Assembly (NCBI GenBank): GCA_903949285.1 | Contig: CAJAYT010000056.1 | Location: forward strand, 1-64,000 | From: an uncultured Burkholderiales bacterium | GTDB lineage: Bacteria; Pseudomonadota; Gammaproteobacteria; Burkholderiales; Burkholderiaceae_C | Direction of reading: 5' to 3' | Length of the DNA: 64,000 nucleotides | In this document: positions 21,090 to 31,104 of the stretch, one piece after another | How the letters are laid out: every line of letters begins with the position of its first letter | Position numbering within the stretch: the first letter of the stretch is position 1 | Made by a program: the position numbers and the translations under genes | The notes under the pieces: generated by a model | Seen by the model: only the letters and a program-made list of their open reading frames with translations | What the model was told of the DNA's origin: nothing | Databases searched by the model: none

Positions 21090-22043
21090 ATGAATGCACA
21101 AGCAGTTATTTTTGAGGGCCCTAAGAGCATCAAGCTGAGCAAGCTTGAGGTCAATGAGATGGTCCCTGGGGATTTAGAAATAGATGTGGTTTACACAGGA
21201 ATCAGTACGGGCACAGAGCGTTTGCTGTGGGAGGGGAGTATGCCCAACTTTCCAGGCATGGGGTATCCGCTCGTCCCCGGCTATGAGGCGGTCGGTCAGA
21301 TCACAAAGAACCACTCCACTCAAGATTTAAAAGAGGGTGATTACGTATTCGTGCCCGGTGCATATTCATTTAAGAATGTACGCAATCTCTTTGGCGGCTC
21401 AGGCTCTAGGTTGGTTGTCCCCGCAGAGCGCGTGATCGCAGTGAGCGATGCTCACGCTAAGAGCGCAACCCTATTGGCGCTTGCCGCTACGGCTTACCAC
21501 AGCGTCTCCAAGGGCGGTGCTTTAAATACCGCAGAGCCACCAGATCTGATTATTGGGCACGGCATTATGGGGCGCTTATTGGCTCGTATGACCGTTGCTG
21601 CGGGTATGCCTGCCCCTACGGTTTGGGAGATCAATCCAGCCCGTATGGGGGGAGCTAAAGAGTTTGGTTACAACGTCATTGATCCGACGCAAGATACAAG
21701 AAAAGATTACAAGGCTATTTACGATGTGAGTGGGGACAGCTCTTTACTCAACAAACTGATTGCTCATCTCGTACCTGGGGGCGAGGTGGTGTTGGCTGGT
21801 TTTTATACGAAAGATTTGTCCTTTAATTTCGCTGCTGCCTTTATGAAAGAGCCTCAAATCCGAGTCGCAGCGCAGTGGAAACGGTGTGACTTGGACGCTG
21901 TCTCTTTGCTGCTCAATACGGGAAGACTATCCCTGGAGGGACTGATCACTGATACCAGTTCACCCGCTCAAGCCCAAGAAGCGTATGAGGCAGCTTTTTG
22001 TGATCCGCATTGTTTGAAAATGATTTTAGACTGGAGAAATTGA
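21090..22043 (+). CDS. bchC: Bacteriochlorophyllide a dehydrogenase
   Basis: 317 residues from the ATG at 21090 (MNAQAVIFEGP), preferred over an upstream in-frame TTG that would run through the PpsR operator. Oxidises the 3-hydroxyethyl group of bacteriochlorophyllide to acetyl. A zinc-less medium-chain dehydrogenase fold: GTERLLWEG, PLVPGYEAVGQI, and the nucleotide-binding IIGHGIMGRLLARM. Stop overlaps the bchX start by one base (TGATG). Confidence 0.95.
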   Translation: MNAQAVIFEGPKSIKLSKLEVNEMVPGDLEIDVVYTGISTGTERLLWEGSMPNFPGMGYPLVPGYEAVGQITKNHSTQDLKEGDYVFVPGAYSFKNVRNLFGGSGSRLVVPAERVIAVSDAHAKSATLLALAATAYHSVSKGGALNTAEPPDLIIGHGIMGRLLARMTVAAGMPAPTVWEINPARMGGAKEFGYNVIDPTQDTRKDYKAIYDVSGDSSLLNKLIAHLVPGGEVVLAGFYTKDLSFNFAAAFMKEPQIRVAAQWKRCDLDAVSLLLNTGRLSLEGLITDTSSPAQAQEAYEAAFCDPHCLKMILDWRN

Positions 22044-23071
22044 TGTCAACTAACGTACCCAATCAAAATGGTTTAGGTGCTCAAGAGCAAACCATTCAGT
22101 TCACCAGAAGATTAAGAGATGAGGCAAGTGAGGAGCCTGTTGAGGTGCATACCGGCGAAGTCACTAAAGAAACGCAAATTATCGCCATATACGGTAAAGG
22201 CGGAATAGGAAAGAGCTTTACGCTAGCTAACCTTAGTTACATGATGGCTCAGCAGGGTAAGAAAGTATTGCTGATTGGTTGTGATCCAAAGAGCGATACA
22301 ACCAGCTTGCTGTTTGGGGGTAAAGCGTGTCCAACCATTATTGAGACCTCATCCAAGAAAAAATTAGCCGGAGAAGCCGTCAGCATTGGGGATGTTTGTT
22401 TCAAACGCGACGGCGTTTATGCCATGGAGCTCGGTGGTCCAGAGGTCGGGCGCGGATGCGGTGGGCGAGGGATTATTCACGGCTTTGAGACGCTTGAGAA
22501 GTTAGGCTTTCATGAGTGGGGCTTTGACTATGTGTTGCTTGATTTCTTGGGTGATGTGGTCTGCGGCGGCTTTGGTCTGCCCATTGCTCGTGACATGTGT
22601 CAAAAGGTGATCGTCGTTGGATCCAATGACTTACAGTCTTTGTACGTTGCCAATAACGTTTGCTCAGCGGTGGAGTATTTTCGCAAATTAGGCGGTAATG
22701 TGGGCGTAGCTGGCATGGTAATCAATAAGGACGACGGCACGGGCGAGGCCGCTAAATTCGCTGAGCACGCAGGCATTCCTGTTTTAGCGGCGATTCCTGC
22801 TCATGAAGATATTCGCAGAAAAAGTGCAAGCTACGAGATCATTGGTCGTCCGGGTACACAGTGGGGACCACTCTTTGAGAGCTTGGCGCAAAACGTGGGT
22901 GACGCTCCTCCGCAGCGTCCTAAGCCCTTAACCCAAGATGAGCTGCTCTCCCTATTTAGCGCGGACACCGTTGGGCGTAACGTGGTTTTAGAGCCTGCCA
23001 CTGAGTTTGACATGCGAGGGGCAACGGTTGTGAATAAACCGACTCTTGAAGTTATCTACGATGAAGTGTGA
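22043..23071 (+). CDS. bchX: Chlorophyllide a reductase iron protein subunit
   Basis: 342 residues. NifH-like ATPase delivering electrons to BchYZ for reduction of ring B. P-loop [10 protein letters not shown] near residue 48, cluster-ligand cysteines in GRGCGGRGI and [13 protein letters not shown]. Start taken at ATG 22043, coupled to bchC. Part of bchCXYZ. Confidence 0.96.
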   Translation: MSTNVPNQNGLGAQEQTIQFTRRLRDEASEEPVEVHTGEVTKETQIIAIYGKGGIGKSFTLANLSYMMAQQGKKVLLIGCDPKSDTTSLLFGGKACPTIIETSSKKKLAGEAVSIGDVCFKRDGVYAMELGGPEVGRGCGGRGIIHGFETLEKLGFHEWGFDYVLLDFLGDVVCGGFGLPIARDMCQKVIVVGSNDLQSLYVANNVCSAVEYFRKLGGNVGVAGMVINKDDGTGEAAKFAEHAGIPVLAAIPAHEDIRRKSASYEIIGRPGTQWGPLFESLAQNVGDAPPQRPKPLTQDELLSLFSADTVGRNVVLEPATEFDMRGATVVNKPTLEVIYDEV

Positions 23072-23118
23072 ATAGTTTAAACAGTCCCATCTCCTCAAAC
23101 TGTGTAAATACCTAGATC

Positions 23119-24654
23119 ATGCAATCCAAATCAATACCTGTAACCATTCCTATCAAATCCGCGCAAACCGCACCGGCTGAAGGGGGTGCTTGTCACGCAG
23201 GAGAGCAAACCCTTTTAGATGCGGCTCGCACTGCGGGGAAGAGTGAATTACTTGACCGGTATGCGTTGGATTACCCGGTTGGACCTCACGATCAACCCCA
23301 AAGCATGTGTCCCGCTTTTGGCTCTTTGAGAGTAGGACTGCGTATGAGCCGCACGGCTACGATTTTGTCTGGCTCTGCGTGTTGCGTTTATGGGCTCACT
23401 TTTACTTCCCACTTTTACGGAGCAAGGAGAAGCGTGGGGTATGTCCCCTTTAACTCCGAGACCTTGGTGACTGGGAAATTGTTTGAAGACATTCGTGAAT
23501 CAGTCCATCAACAAGCTGATCCTGAGAAGTATGACGCCATCGTGATTATCAATTTGTGCGTTCCAACGGCGAGTGGCGTACCACTGCAACTCTTACCTAA
23601 AGAGATCAACGGTGTTCGTATCATTGGCATAGATGTACCTGGATTTGGCGTACCCACCCACGCTGAGGCCAAGGACGTACTTGCGGGCGCAATGCTCAAA
23701 TACGCTCGTCAAGAAATCATCAGTGGTCCAGTACAAGCGCCCAAAAGAGTTCGTCAACAAAAACCAACCATTACGCTTTTGGGCGAGATGTTTCCTGCAG
23801 ATCCAATGGGCATTGCCCAGTTAATAGATCCTATGGGGTTGGAGGTGGGCACCAGCGTTCCCACCAGAGAGTGGCGCGAACTCTATGCGGCTATTGATTG
23901 TTCGGTGGTTGCAGCGATACATCCCTTTTACACAGCAAGCATTCGAGAGTTTGAGGCTGCTGGGCGCCCAATTGTCGGTTCAGCTCCAGTGGGTGTTGAA
24001 GGTACATACGATTGGTTACAAAAGATCGGTCAAAGCGCAGGCGTGAGTCAAGCACTCATAGATGAGGCCCGTAACAAAGCCATCCCAATTATTAAAGGTG
24101 TATTGTCACAGCAGAAAATAAATGGTCGCATCACTCTGAGTGGCTACGAGGGGTCAGAGTTAATTGTGGCTAGGTTGTTGGTGGAGTGTGGTGCAGATTT
24201 ACGATATGTCGGTTCCGCCTGCCCTGCAACGCCTTGGAATGAACATGATGCGCAGTGGCTCAAATCCAAGGGCGTTCAAGTTCAATTTAGAGCCTCTCTC
24301 GAACAAGATTTAGATGCTGTACAAGCTTTCAAGCCCGACCTTGCTATCGGAACTACACCTGTGGTGCAGTATGCAAAAGAAGCCTGTATACCCTCACTTT
24401 ATTTCACCAATCTCATTTCTGCCAGACCTTTGATGGGTGTTGCCGGAGCAGGTTCACTGATCCAAGTGGTCAATGCCGCGATAGGCAATCAAAACCGGTT
24501 TAACAAAATGAAGGACTTTTTTGGCTCAACTGGGCACGGCGATTCAGCAGGCGTTTGGTCTGAAAAGCCCGTGGATAGACCAGAGTTTCGTGCTGAGAAT
24601 AAGCGACAGATGGAGAAAAAACTAAAGCAACGCAAAGCACAGGAGATGGGCTGA
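23119..24654 (+). CDS. bchY: Chlorophyllide a reductase subunit Y
   Basis: 511 residues, NifD-like catalytic subunit. Cluster-ligand region [11 protein letters not shown] and [10 protein letters not shown], then [16 protein letters not shown] and [11 protein letters not shown]. Forms the YZ heterotetramer with BchZ. Its TGA overlaps the bchZ ATG by one base. Confidence 0.95.
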   Translation: MQSKSIPVTIPIKSAQTAPAEGGACHAGEQTLLDAARTAGKSELLDRYALDYPVGPHDQPQSMCPAFGSLRVGLRMSRTATILSGSACCVYGLTFTSHFYGARRSVGYVPFNSETLVTGKLFEDIRESVHQQADPEKYDAIVIINLCVPTASGVPLQLLPKEINGVRIIGIDVPGFGVPTHAEAKDVLAGAMLKYARQEIISGPVQAPKRVRQQKPTITLLGEMFPADPMGIAQLIDPMGLEVGTSVPTREWRELYAAIDCSVVAAIHPFYTASIREFEAAGRPIVGSAPVGVEGTYDWLQKIGQSAGVSQALIDEARNKAIPIIKGVLSQQKINGRITLSGYEGSELIVARLLVECGADLRYVGSACPATPWNEHDAQWLKSKGVQVQFRASLEQDLDAVQAFKPDLAIGTTPVVQYAKEACIPSLYFTNLISARPLMGVAGAGSLIQVVNAAIGNQNRFNKMKDFFGSTGHGDSAGVWSEKPVDRPEFRAENKRQMEKKLKQRKAQEMG

Positions 24655-26174
24655 TGTTTGTAATAGACCATGACCGTGCAGGTGGATACTGGGGCGCAGT
24701 GTATGTGTTCACCGCTATCAAGGGACTGCAAGTCGTCATTGATGGACCTGTAGGGTGTGAGAACTTACCTGTAACATCTGTTTTGCATTACACCGATGCG
24801 CTGCCCCCGCACGAGTTACCAATTGTAGTGACAGGACTCGCTGAGGAGCAACTCGGGCGGGAGGGTACAGAGGGTGCGATGAAACGCGCTCATGCATCAT
24901 TGGACCCAGACTTACCGGCTGTTGTCGTAACAGGTTCAATCGCTGAAATGATTGGCGGTGGAGTGACCCCTGAGGGAACAGGTCTTATGCGGTTTTTACC
25001 ACGCACGATCGATGAAGATCAGTGGCAGTGTGCAAACCGAGCTATCTATTGGCTTTGGAGTGAGTACGGACTTAAGAAAGTTCCCAAGCGTGTTCGTAAA
25101 GAGGGCGAGCGTCCGCTGGTGAATATTATTGGGCCCAGTTACGGAGTTTTTAATTCACCCAGCGACGTAGCCGAAATTAAACGCTTAGTCCAGGGCATAG
25201 GCGCAGAAATCAATTTAATATTTCCACTGGGCTCACACTTATCTGATGTATCTAGATTGGTTGAGGCGGATGTCAATATTTGCATGTACAGAGAGTTTGG
25301 ACGCATGCTTTGTGAGGCGTTAGATCGCCCTTATTTACAAGCACCCTTTGGACTGCACAGCACCACTCTTTTTCTTCGCAAACTAGGAGAGTTACTGGGC
25401 CTAGATCCTGAGCCTTTTATTGAGCGTGAACGCCATACAACTTTAAAGCCATTGTGGGACCTGTGGAGATCGGTGACCCAAGATTTTTTTGCAACAGCTA
25501 GTTTTGCCGTGGTGGCTACGGAAACATATTCAAGAGGTCTTAAGCACTTCTTGGAAGATGAGATGGGGCTGCCGTGCAGGTTTGCTGTATCGCGATTGGC
25601 GGGACAAAAAACCAACAACGAAGAGGTTAGAGCCCTTGTGCAAACCCAAACACCTCTCATCTTATTCGGTAGTTATAACGAGAGAATGTATTTGAGCGAA
25701 ACCGCTGCGCGTGGGCCCATGAAGCCGTGTTTTATTCCGGCCTCTTTCCCGGGAGCGATCATTCGCCGTCATACCGGGACCCCTTTTATGGGTTACAGCG
25801 GGGCAACTTACTTGGTACAAGAAGTCTGTAACGCTTTGTTTGATGCGCTCTTTAACATTCTGCCATTAGGCACCGAGATGGACAAAGCCGAATCGACCTT
25901 GTCTAGGGGTGTAGTTGCACCCTCTCAACTACCTTGGAGCGCACAGGCTCAAGAACTCCTTAGAGACTGTGTGAGTGCTCAACCTGTATTGATCCAAATC
26001 TCAGTGGCTAAAACACTTAGAGATGCAACCGACAGAGCAGCCCAGGCCCTAAACGAGTCGGAGGTGAGTGCAGATCGCTTGCTCCAGACCGCTAAATCGC
26101 TGGGTATGGGGCATGGACGGTCAAATCCAACGAGTTCGACTCTTGCAGACTCATCCAATGGAGTCGCAGCATGA
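24654..26174 (+). CDS. bchZ: Chlorophyllide a reductase subunit Z
   Basis: 506 residues, NifK-like. N-terminal [20 protein letters not shown], ligand segment [24 protein letters not shown] (read in two halves), and a later [15 protein letters not shown] are family hallmarks. The last 22 or so residues ([17 protein letters not shown] and on) look like a lineage-specific tail. The stop TGA lies inside ATGATG at 26171-26176, giving an ATGA overlap with the following small frame. Confidence 0.95.
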   Translation: MFVIDHDRAGGYWGAVYVFTAIKGLQVVIDGPVGCENLPVTSVLHYTDALPPHELPIVVTGLAEEQLGREGTEGAMKRAHASLDPDLPAVVVTGSIAEMIGGGVTPEGTGLMRFLPRTIDEDQWQCANRAIYWLWSEYGLKKVPKRVRKEGERPLVNIIGPSYGVFNSPSDVAEIKRLVQGIGAEINLIFPLGSHLSDVSRLVEADVNICMYREFGRMLCEALDRPYLQAPFGLHSTTLFLRKLGELLGLDPEPFIERERHTTLKPLWDLWRSVTQDFFATASFAVVATETYSRGLKHFLEDEMGLPCRFAVSRLAGQKTNNEEVRALVQTQTPLILFGSYNERMYLSETAARGPMKPCFIPASFPGAIIRRHTGTPFMGYSGATYLVQEVCNALFDALFNILPLGTEMDKAESTLSRGVVAPSQLPWSAQAQELLRDCVSAQPVLIQISVAKTLRDATDRAAQALNESEVSADRLLQTAKSLGMGHGRSNPTSSTLADSSNGVAA

Positions 26175-26371
26175 TGCAAGCGTTCGAATATTTCCAAAAT
26201 TTTGAAATCAATGGATTGTTTACGGGGGGGCACTCTCGTTTGTGTTTGCCGCCAAAGGCAACTCCTACCTCATGCAGCAACGTCGGGTTGCGGCTGCCCA
26301 GGGTGCGCGGGCTGAGCGCGTCAATGGTCGACAAGGCCAATTTTTTAATGAAGGAGCATTCATATGTCTAA
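26171..26371 (+). pseudogene. Possible small gene between bchZ and pufB, frame broken at a G7 tract
   Basis: An ATG overlaps the bchZ stop as ATGA, the coupling used elsewhere in this operon. Its frame reads [20 protein letters not shown] and then changes character at a run of seven G (26224-26230). One extra G would join it to the frame that continues ALSFVFAAKGNSYLMQQRRV and on to NEGAFI, ending inside pufB. The downstream part is much more GC-rich than its surroundings. This is where pufQ lies in alphaproteobacteria, but I see no likeness to PufQ. It could equally be an untranslated leader. Confidence 0.3.
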
Positions 26372-26507
26372 TCGGAATTCAATCTCCGGACTGACTGACG
26401 AGGAAGCTCAGGAGTTCCACCATTACTGGGTCCAAGGATTAGTGGGGTTTACAGCGATTGCTGTGATTGCTCACATGTTGGTCTGGGCATGGCGGCCCTG
26501 GTTCTAA
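26364..26507 (+). CDS. pufB: Light-harvesting LH1 beta subunit
   Basis: 47 residues: polar N-terminus with [16 protein letters not shown], one membrane helix, bacteriochlorophyll-ligand His37 in [14 protein letters not shown]. Ribosome site AAGGAG at 26351-26356. In canonical operons pufA follows within about 15 bases; here a 74-codon gene intervenes. Confidence 0.97.
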   Translation: MSNRNSISGLTDEEAQEFHHYWVQGLVGFTAIAVIAHMLVWAWRPWF

Positions 26508-26546
26508 GTCGGAACGAGTTAGGTTTTTAAATTAGGAGTTACTGCC

Positions 26547-26771
26547 ATGTCAGAAATGATAAATGAAACCAATAATACATTTTCTCATAAAGAGAATTTG
26601 AGTGATTTGATGATCTTCGTGGCGTGTTATTTAGTTTTGTTCACTGTGGCTTTGCTAGGTCAATTGATCGGCGTTCACTGGAAAACTTGGCTAAGCGGGT
26701 CCGAGGATTCTCAAAACATTTTTATGGGAATCGAAGCGGCGGTGTACACCTTTATGTCTCATATTATCTAG
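26547..26771 (+). CDS. Unidentified membrane protein gene inserted between pufB and pufA
   Basis: 74 residues. A polar N-terminus of about 19 residues leads into a strong membrane helix ([20 protein letters not shown]), then [14 protein letters not shown], and a C-terminal hydrophobic or amphipathic stretch ending MSHII. The ATG has AGGAG eight bases upstream, and the TAG stop overlaps the AGGAGAG ribosome site of pufA, so it is built into the operon. It is not a second alpha or beta polypeptide (no helix-embedded His in the usual place and no RPW or YNWF motif), and I see no likeness to PufQ, PufX, PufW or the Blastochloris gamma subunit. Inferred: an extra LH1/RC subunit or local assembly factor. 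Confidence 0.85.
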   Translation: MSEMINETNNTFSHKENLSDLMIFVACYLVLFTVALLGQLIGVHWKTWLSGSEDSQNIFMGIEAAVYTFMSHII

Positions 26772-26781
26772 GAGAGATGCC

Positions 26782-26985
26782 ATGTGGAGAATTTGGCGAT
26801 TGTTTGATCCCTTAAGGGCCATGGTGGTTCAGGGTATTTTTCTATTTGCACTAGCAGCAATGATTCACCTCGTTTTGCTAAGTACAAATCGTTATAACTG
26901 GTTTGATGGACCTAGGAAGCCCACAACGCCTGCTGCAGCGCAAAACGCGCCAATGCCTGCGCCTGTTGGTGAGGTTAAGTCCTGA
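26782..26985 (+). CDS. pufA: Light-harvesting LH1 alpha subunit
   Basis: 67 residues. [17 protein letters not shown] start, ligand His29 in [11 protein letters not shown] and the post-helix NRYNWFDG are diagnostic. The 20-residue Pro/Ala-rich C-terminal extension ([18 protein letters not shown]) recalls the extended alpha chain of Rubrivivax. Ribosome site AGGAGAG overlaps the previous gene's stop. Confidence 0.97.
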   Translation: MWRIWRLFDPLRAMVVQGIFLFALAAMIHLVLLSTNRYNWFDGPRKPTTPAAAQNAPMPAPVGEVKS

Positions 26986-27103
26986 TTTAACAGTCCTGAA
27001 AAGGAAGTGGTGCAGGTGCTTTAAGCGCAGTTGAGAAACGAAGCTTATTGCACTTGCCCATCTTTTGATTCGAAGAGTTGATTTTGTAATTTTTATTTTT
27101 AAT

Positions 27104-27117
27104 CGCCTTAAAAGGCG
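27104..27117 (+). other. Hairpin before the pufL ribosome site
   Basis: CGCCTTAAAAGGCG is a perfect inverted repeat preceded by a T-rich run and followed at once by the AGGAGGG site of pufL. In other phototrophs pufA-pufL hairpins protect the pufBA message from 3' decay, which keeps antenna subunits in excess; this one is small. Confidence 0.4.
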
Positions 27118-27132
27118 CAGGAGGGCTGAAAA

Positions 27133-27957
27133 ATGGCCATGCTGAGTTTTGAGAAAAAATACCGTGTTCGCGGAGGCACCCTCATCGGGGGCGATTTGTT
27201 TGACTTTTGGGTAGGCCCGTTTTTTGTGGGTTTCTTTGGGGTCACAACATTTTTTTTCTCAGTGCTTGGAACTGCACTCATTTTGTACGGTGCTGCAATG
27301 GGGCCGACATGGAATTTATGGCAAATCAGTATTGCTCCACCGGATCTTTCATACGGTTTGAAGATGGCCCCCATGCTCAAGGGAGGTTTGTGGCAGTGGA
27401 TTACGGTTTGCGCGCTGGGAGCGTTTGTGTCTTGGGCGATGCGAGAGGTTGAGATATGTCGCAAACTCGGTATGGGCTATCACGTTCCGATCGCATATAG
27501 TTTTGCAATTTTTGCGTACTTCACCCTTGAAGTAATTAGGCCTGTGTTAATGGGTGCTTGGGGCCACGCGTTTCCTTACGGTATTTACAGCCATTTGGAC
27601 TGGGTTTCAAACGTTGGTTATCAGTATTTACATTTTCACTATAACCCCGCACATATGCTTGCGGTTACTTTTTTCTTCACTACTACGTTTGCTTTGTCTT
27701 TGCACGGGGCACTCGTGCTCTCTGCGACAAATCCTAAATCGGGTGAAGTTGTTAAAACGCCGGAACATGAGGACACATTCTTCAGAGATATTGTTGGCTA
27801 CTCAATCGGTACGCTTGGTATTCACAGGCTGGGTCTGTTTTTAGCTTTGGCAGCAGTCTTTTTTTCAGCACTATGCATCGTCATCAGTGGACCTTTTTGG
27901 TCTCGTGGCTGGCCTGAGTGGTGGGGATGGTGGTTGAACATGCCTATTTGGCGTTAG
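27133..27957 (+). CDS. pufL: Photosynthetic reaction centre L subunit
   Basis: 274 residues, five membrane helices. Begins [20 protein letters not shown], with [15 protein letters not shown], the [12 protein letters not shown] special-pair region and [10 protein letters not shown], which includes iron/quinone-site histidines. Strong AGGAGG ribosome site before the ATG. Binds special pair, pheophytin and QA/QB with PufM. Confidence 0.97.
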   Translation: MAMLSFEKKYRVRGGTLIGGDLFDFWVGPFFVGFFGVTTFFFSVLGTALILYGAAMGPTWNLWQISIAPPDLSYGLKMAPMLKGGLWQWITVCALGAFVSWAMREVEICRKLGMGYHVPIAYSFAIFAYFTLEVIRPVLMGAWGHAFPYGIYSHLDWVSNVGYQYLHFHYNPAHMLAVTFFFTTTFALSLHGALVLSATNPKSGEVVKTPEHEDTFFRDIVGYSIGTLGIHRLGLFLALAAVFFSALCIVISGPFWSRGWPEWWGWWLNMPIWR

Positions 27958-28026
27958 AAAAGTTTGCACATCTAAAGCGCTAAATAAGTATCAAGAGAAT
28001 CTAGAGAATTAAGGGGGAAGCAAAGC

Positions 28027-29004
28027 ATGGCTCAATATCAAAACCTGTTCACCGCTGTCCAAGTGGCTGGCCCGATAAGTGAAGGAATTCCTTTGCCAAA
28101 GGGTAATGATCCGCGAATCATAAAACCGTTTTTTTTACACCTTGCGGGTCGCTTGGGTAATGCACAAATAGGACCTTTGTATTTGGGTACTTTGGGAGTT
28201 GCATCCCTTATCTTTGGAATCTTGTCTTTCAACATTATTGGTATGAACATGCTCGCTTCCGTGCATTTCAATCCCATTCAATTTGTTAGACAGTTGTTTT
28301 GGTTAGCTCTTGAACCACCTGCCCCCGTTTATGGACTGCATCTGCCACCTCTTAATCAAGGTGGTTGGTGGATGATATCGGGTTTGTTTTTAACTATATC
28401 CATACTGCTTTGGTGGGCAAGAACGTATCGTCGTGCAAGACAACTGGGCTTGGGTACGCACGTTCCCTGGGCTTTTACGGGCGCTATTTGGTTATTTTTA
28501 GTATTGGGATTTTTTAGACCACTATTAATGGGTTGCTGGTGTGAGGCTGTCCCATTTGGTATTTTTCCCCATTTGGACTGGACTGCGGCGTTCTCCCTTC
28601 GATACGGGAACTTGTTTTATAACCCCTTTCACGCGCTTTCGATTGTATTTTTATATGGCTCCGTTTTGCTGTTTGCCATGCACGGAGCTACCATTCTTGC
28701 TGTAGGACGCTACGGTGGGGAGCGAGAGATTGAGCAAATCGTTGACCGAGGAACAGCTTCCGAGAGAGCTGCACTCTTTTGGAGATGGACCATGGGCTTT
28801 AACGCAACGATGGAGTCCATTCACAGATGGGCATGGTGGTTTGCTGTGTTGTGTCCACTGGTGGGCGGGATTGGTATCTTACTAACCGGAACAGTAGTAG
28901 ATAACTGGTATTTGTGGGCGGTCAAACACCACGTTGCACCTCCTTACCCAGTTGTTTTCCCGCCCGTTATTGATCCTGCTACGCTTCCAGGAGTTAAGCC
29001 ATGA
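28027..29004 (+). CDS. pufM: Photosynthetic reaction centre M subunit
   Basis: 325 residues, five membrane helices. Family landmarks: [53 protein letters not shown] and [14 protein letters not shown] with the His pattern for bacteriochlorophyll and iron. The C-terminal extension that contacts the cytochrome subunit is present. TGA overlaps the pufC ATG (ATGA). Confidence 0.97.
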   Translation: MAQYQNLFTAVQVAGPISEGIPLPKGNDPRIIKPFFLHLAGRLGNAQIGPLYLGTLGVASLIFGILSFNIIGMNMLASVHFNPIQFVRQLFWLALEPPAPVYGLHLPPLNQGGWWMISGLFLTISILLWWARTYRRARQLGLGTHVPWAFTGAIWLFLVLGFFRPLLMGCWCEAVPFGIFPHLDWTAAFSLRYGNLFYNPFHALSIVFLYGSVLLFAMHGATILAVGRYGGEREIEQIVDRGTASERAALFWRWTMGFNATMESIHRWAWWFAVLCPLVGGIGILLTGTVVDNWYLWAVKHHVAPPYPVVFPPVIDPATLPGVKP

Positions 29005-30134
29005 GAGCATTTTTAAAGAAACTTTTACCGCTTACTTCTGTCTTCGCAGTCCTCTTACTGGCCGGCTGTGAGAGGCCACCCATGGATAGTATTCAACATG
29101 GGTATAGAGGGACGGGTATGGTTGAGATATACAACCCAAGGACCGTTGATGCGCTTGCTGAGAACAACGCTGTACCTTTCCCTTTGCCCCAAGCTCCAAC
29201 AGATGGACCACGTGCATCCCAAGTCTATAAAAATGTGCAAGTACTAGGCAATTTGTCAACAGCACAGTTCACTCGTCTGATGGTATCCATGAGCTCTTGG
29301 GTTGCTCCGAATGAGGGCTGTACCTACTGTCATAATCCAGCTAATTTTGCAGAGGACGTTAAGTACACCAAAGTGGTTGCTAGGCGCATGATTCAAATGA
29401 CCCAGCATATTAATACAGACTGGTCCACTCACGTCTCAAATACAGGAGTCACATGCTACACCTGTCACAGGGGTAACAATATTCCTCAACAAGTTTGGTT
29501 TAAGCGCGATAACACCCCCATGGGTGCGGACTTTATCGGCGATAAAGCAGGACAAAATGAGCCCGCCTCAAGCGTTGGTCTTGCCTCTTTGCCCAACGAT
29601 CCATTCACGCCGTTTTTACTGGGCGCGCAAGATATTCGCGTAGGGGGAACAACAGCGCTTCCCAACGGGAACAAACACTCAATAAAACAAGCTGAGTGGA
29701 CTTATGGTCTTATGACGCATATGGCAACTTCACTTGGAGTTAACTGTACTTATTGTCATAACACTCGCTCGTTTTCGAGTTGGGAGGGTAATCCGCCCCA
29801 AAGAGCTACTGCGTGGTATGGAATTCGAATGGCACGCGAGCTGAACTTAAGCTACATGGAGCCGCTACAGGGAACTTTTCCTGCACACCGTCTAGGAGAA
29901 ACGGGGGACGTTGCAAAGATATACTGCGCAACCTGCCATCAAGGAGTTTATAAACCTTTGAACGGCGCAAAGATGGCGCAAGATTATCCTGAGTTGCAAA
30001 ATTATCACTCTACTCAAAATGCTTCTCCCAAGTCCGGGGCTACAAAAACAAGCACAACAAAGTCAGGAACAACAAAAACAGGGGAGACTAACACTGACGC
30101 GGTGCATTTAGGAGTAAAGGTGTCGCAACGTTAA
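29001..30134 (+). CDS. pufC: Reaction centre tetraheme cytochrome c lipoprotein
   Basis: 377 residues. Lipobox LLAGC puts the lipidated Cys at 23. Four CXXCH haem sites: Cys107-His111, Cys152-His156, Cys249-His253 and Cys309-His313. It re-reduces the photo-oxidised special pair from the periplasm. The last 35 or so residues form a low-complexity Lys/Ser/Thr/Gly tail with near-repeats of KSGxTKT, coded by a run of ACA-rich codons, which is not part of the folded domain. Confidence 0.96.
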   Translation: MRAFLKKLLPLTSVFAVLLLAGCERPPMDSIQHGYRGTGMVEIYNPRTVDALAENNAVPFPLPQAPTDGPRASQVYKNVQVLGNLSTAQFTRLMVSMSSWVAPNEGCTYCHNPANFAEDVKYTKVVARRMIQMTQHINTDWSTHVSNTGVTCYTCHRGNNIPQQVWFKRDNTPMGADFIGDKAGQNEPASSVGLASLPNDPFTPFLLGAQDIRVGGTTALPNGNKHSIKQAEWTYGLMTHMATSLGVNCTYCHNTRSFSSWEGNPPQRATAWYGIRMARELNLSYMEPLQGTFPAHRLGETGDVAKIYCATCHQGVYKPLNGAKMAQDYPELQNYHSTQNASPKSGATKTSTTKSGTTKTGETNTDAVHLGVKVSQR

Positions 30135-30264
30135 GACCTATCTTTTCGAGTAATGGACCAGGGTAGGGAGAATATTGAAGATTTCTGTAGGAATTCTCCT
30201 TAACTCAAAAGTATAACTAGCGTCAATTTTTAATGAGAACACGTGTTGTTCATGAAAATAAACC

Positions 30265-31095
30265 ATGCCAACACTTCAAACTAGCTCTTTAAACCAAGAA
30301 TCCGTTGTTAACGGGGTGGTTGTCATTTTGCTGTTTGATTTTTTACCACAACACCGTTCATGGGCTTGGTTAAAGTTAATGCAAGGTACGAGTGGTTTTT
30401 ACAAATCTATCTCTGGTCTTTTGTTTGCCAAGGTCATGGGTTCCGGCGAAGGCGGTGGATTTGGACTAAGACCCAGCGCAACGCACCAAGGTTTGATTTT
30501 TGTATTCGATGGATTAACTAGTGCAAGTGATTATCTAAAAAGCAAAGAGTTTGGGGCCTATAAGGAGAAGACGCGAGAGTTTTGGCAAGGCATTTTGAGT
30601 GTCAACTCTTGCCGTGGATCTTGGAATAAGCAGAGTTGGCAAACCAACGATTTGTTAATTGAACATAACAAGTCCCAGGCTATGTCGAATCAGCAGTTTA
30701 AAGAAATGGCTCAACCACTTCAAGAAAACTATGTTGCATCTTTGACAAGGGGTAGTATTCGTCCTGCGAAAGCAGTCGCTTTCTGGCGATTTGCACCCCC
30801 TGCGCAAGTCGATTTGAACAAAGCTCCAGGATGTGAATTAGCTGTGGGTTTGGGAGAGGCACCACTTCTCAGGCAATGCACGTTTAGCTTGTGGACCAGT
30901 TCTCAATCGTTAATCGATTATGCCCACCAAGGTGCCCATTTGAAGGCGATTGCAGCAGCAAAAAAACACTCATTCTTTACGGAGTCCATGTTTGTAAGAA
31001 TGAAGGTCTTACACATGTGCGGTAATTGGATGGGAAAGGAGTTTGGATACAACTCGAGCATTGTTTCACCCTATGAGTTGAGTGTAGCGACTTAA
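30265..31095 (+). CDS. crtA: Spheroidene monooxygenase
   Basis: 276 residues. Haem-type oxygenase that introduces the 2-keto group, giving spheroidenone under oxic conditions. VVVILLFDFLPQHRSWAWLKLMQG at the start (in two halves), GFYKSISGLLFAKVMGSGEGGGFGL, and the central KAVAFWRFAPPA are CrtA hallmarks. No clear ribosome site precedes the ATG. First gene of crtA-crtD-crtC, ten bases before crtD. Confidence 0.92.
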   Translation: MPTLQTSSLNQESVVNGVVVILLFDFLPQHRSWAWLKLMQGTSGFYKSISGLLFAKVMGSGEGGGFGLRPSATHQGLIFVFDGLTSASDYLKSKEFGAYKEKTREFWQGILSVNSCRGSWNKQSWQTNDLLIEHNKSQAMSNQQFKEMAQPLQENYVASLTRGSIRPAKAVAFWRFAPPAQVDLNKAPGCELAVGLGEAPLLRQCTFSLWTSSQSLIDYAHQGAHLKAIAAAKKHSFFTESMFVRMKVLHMCGNWMGKEFGYNSSIVSPYELSVAT

Positions 31096-31104
31096 TTAAA
31101 GCAA

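Noticed and set aside
26092-26340. 82-codon leftward frame across the bchZ-pufB junction
   Set aside because: Antisense to bchZ and the puf leader; arises from the GC-rich patch and has no ribosome site.
28027-30264. A pufX or pufQ homologue after pufM or elsewhere in the operon
   Set aside because: pufM is followed directly by pufC with an ATGA overlap, and no frame resembles PufX or PufQ.
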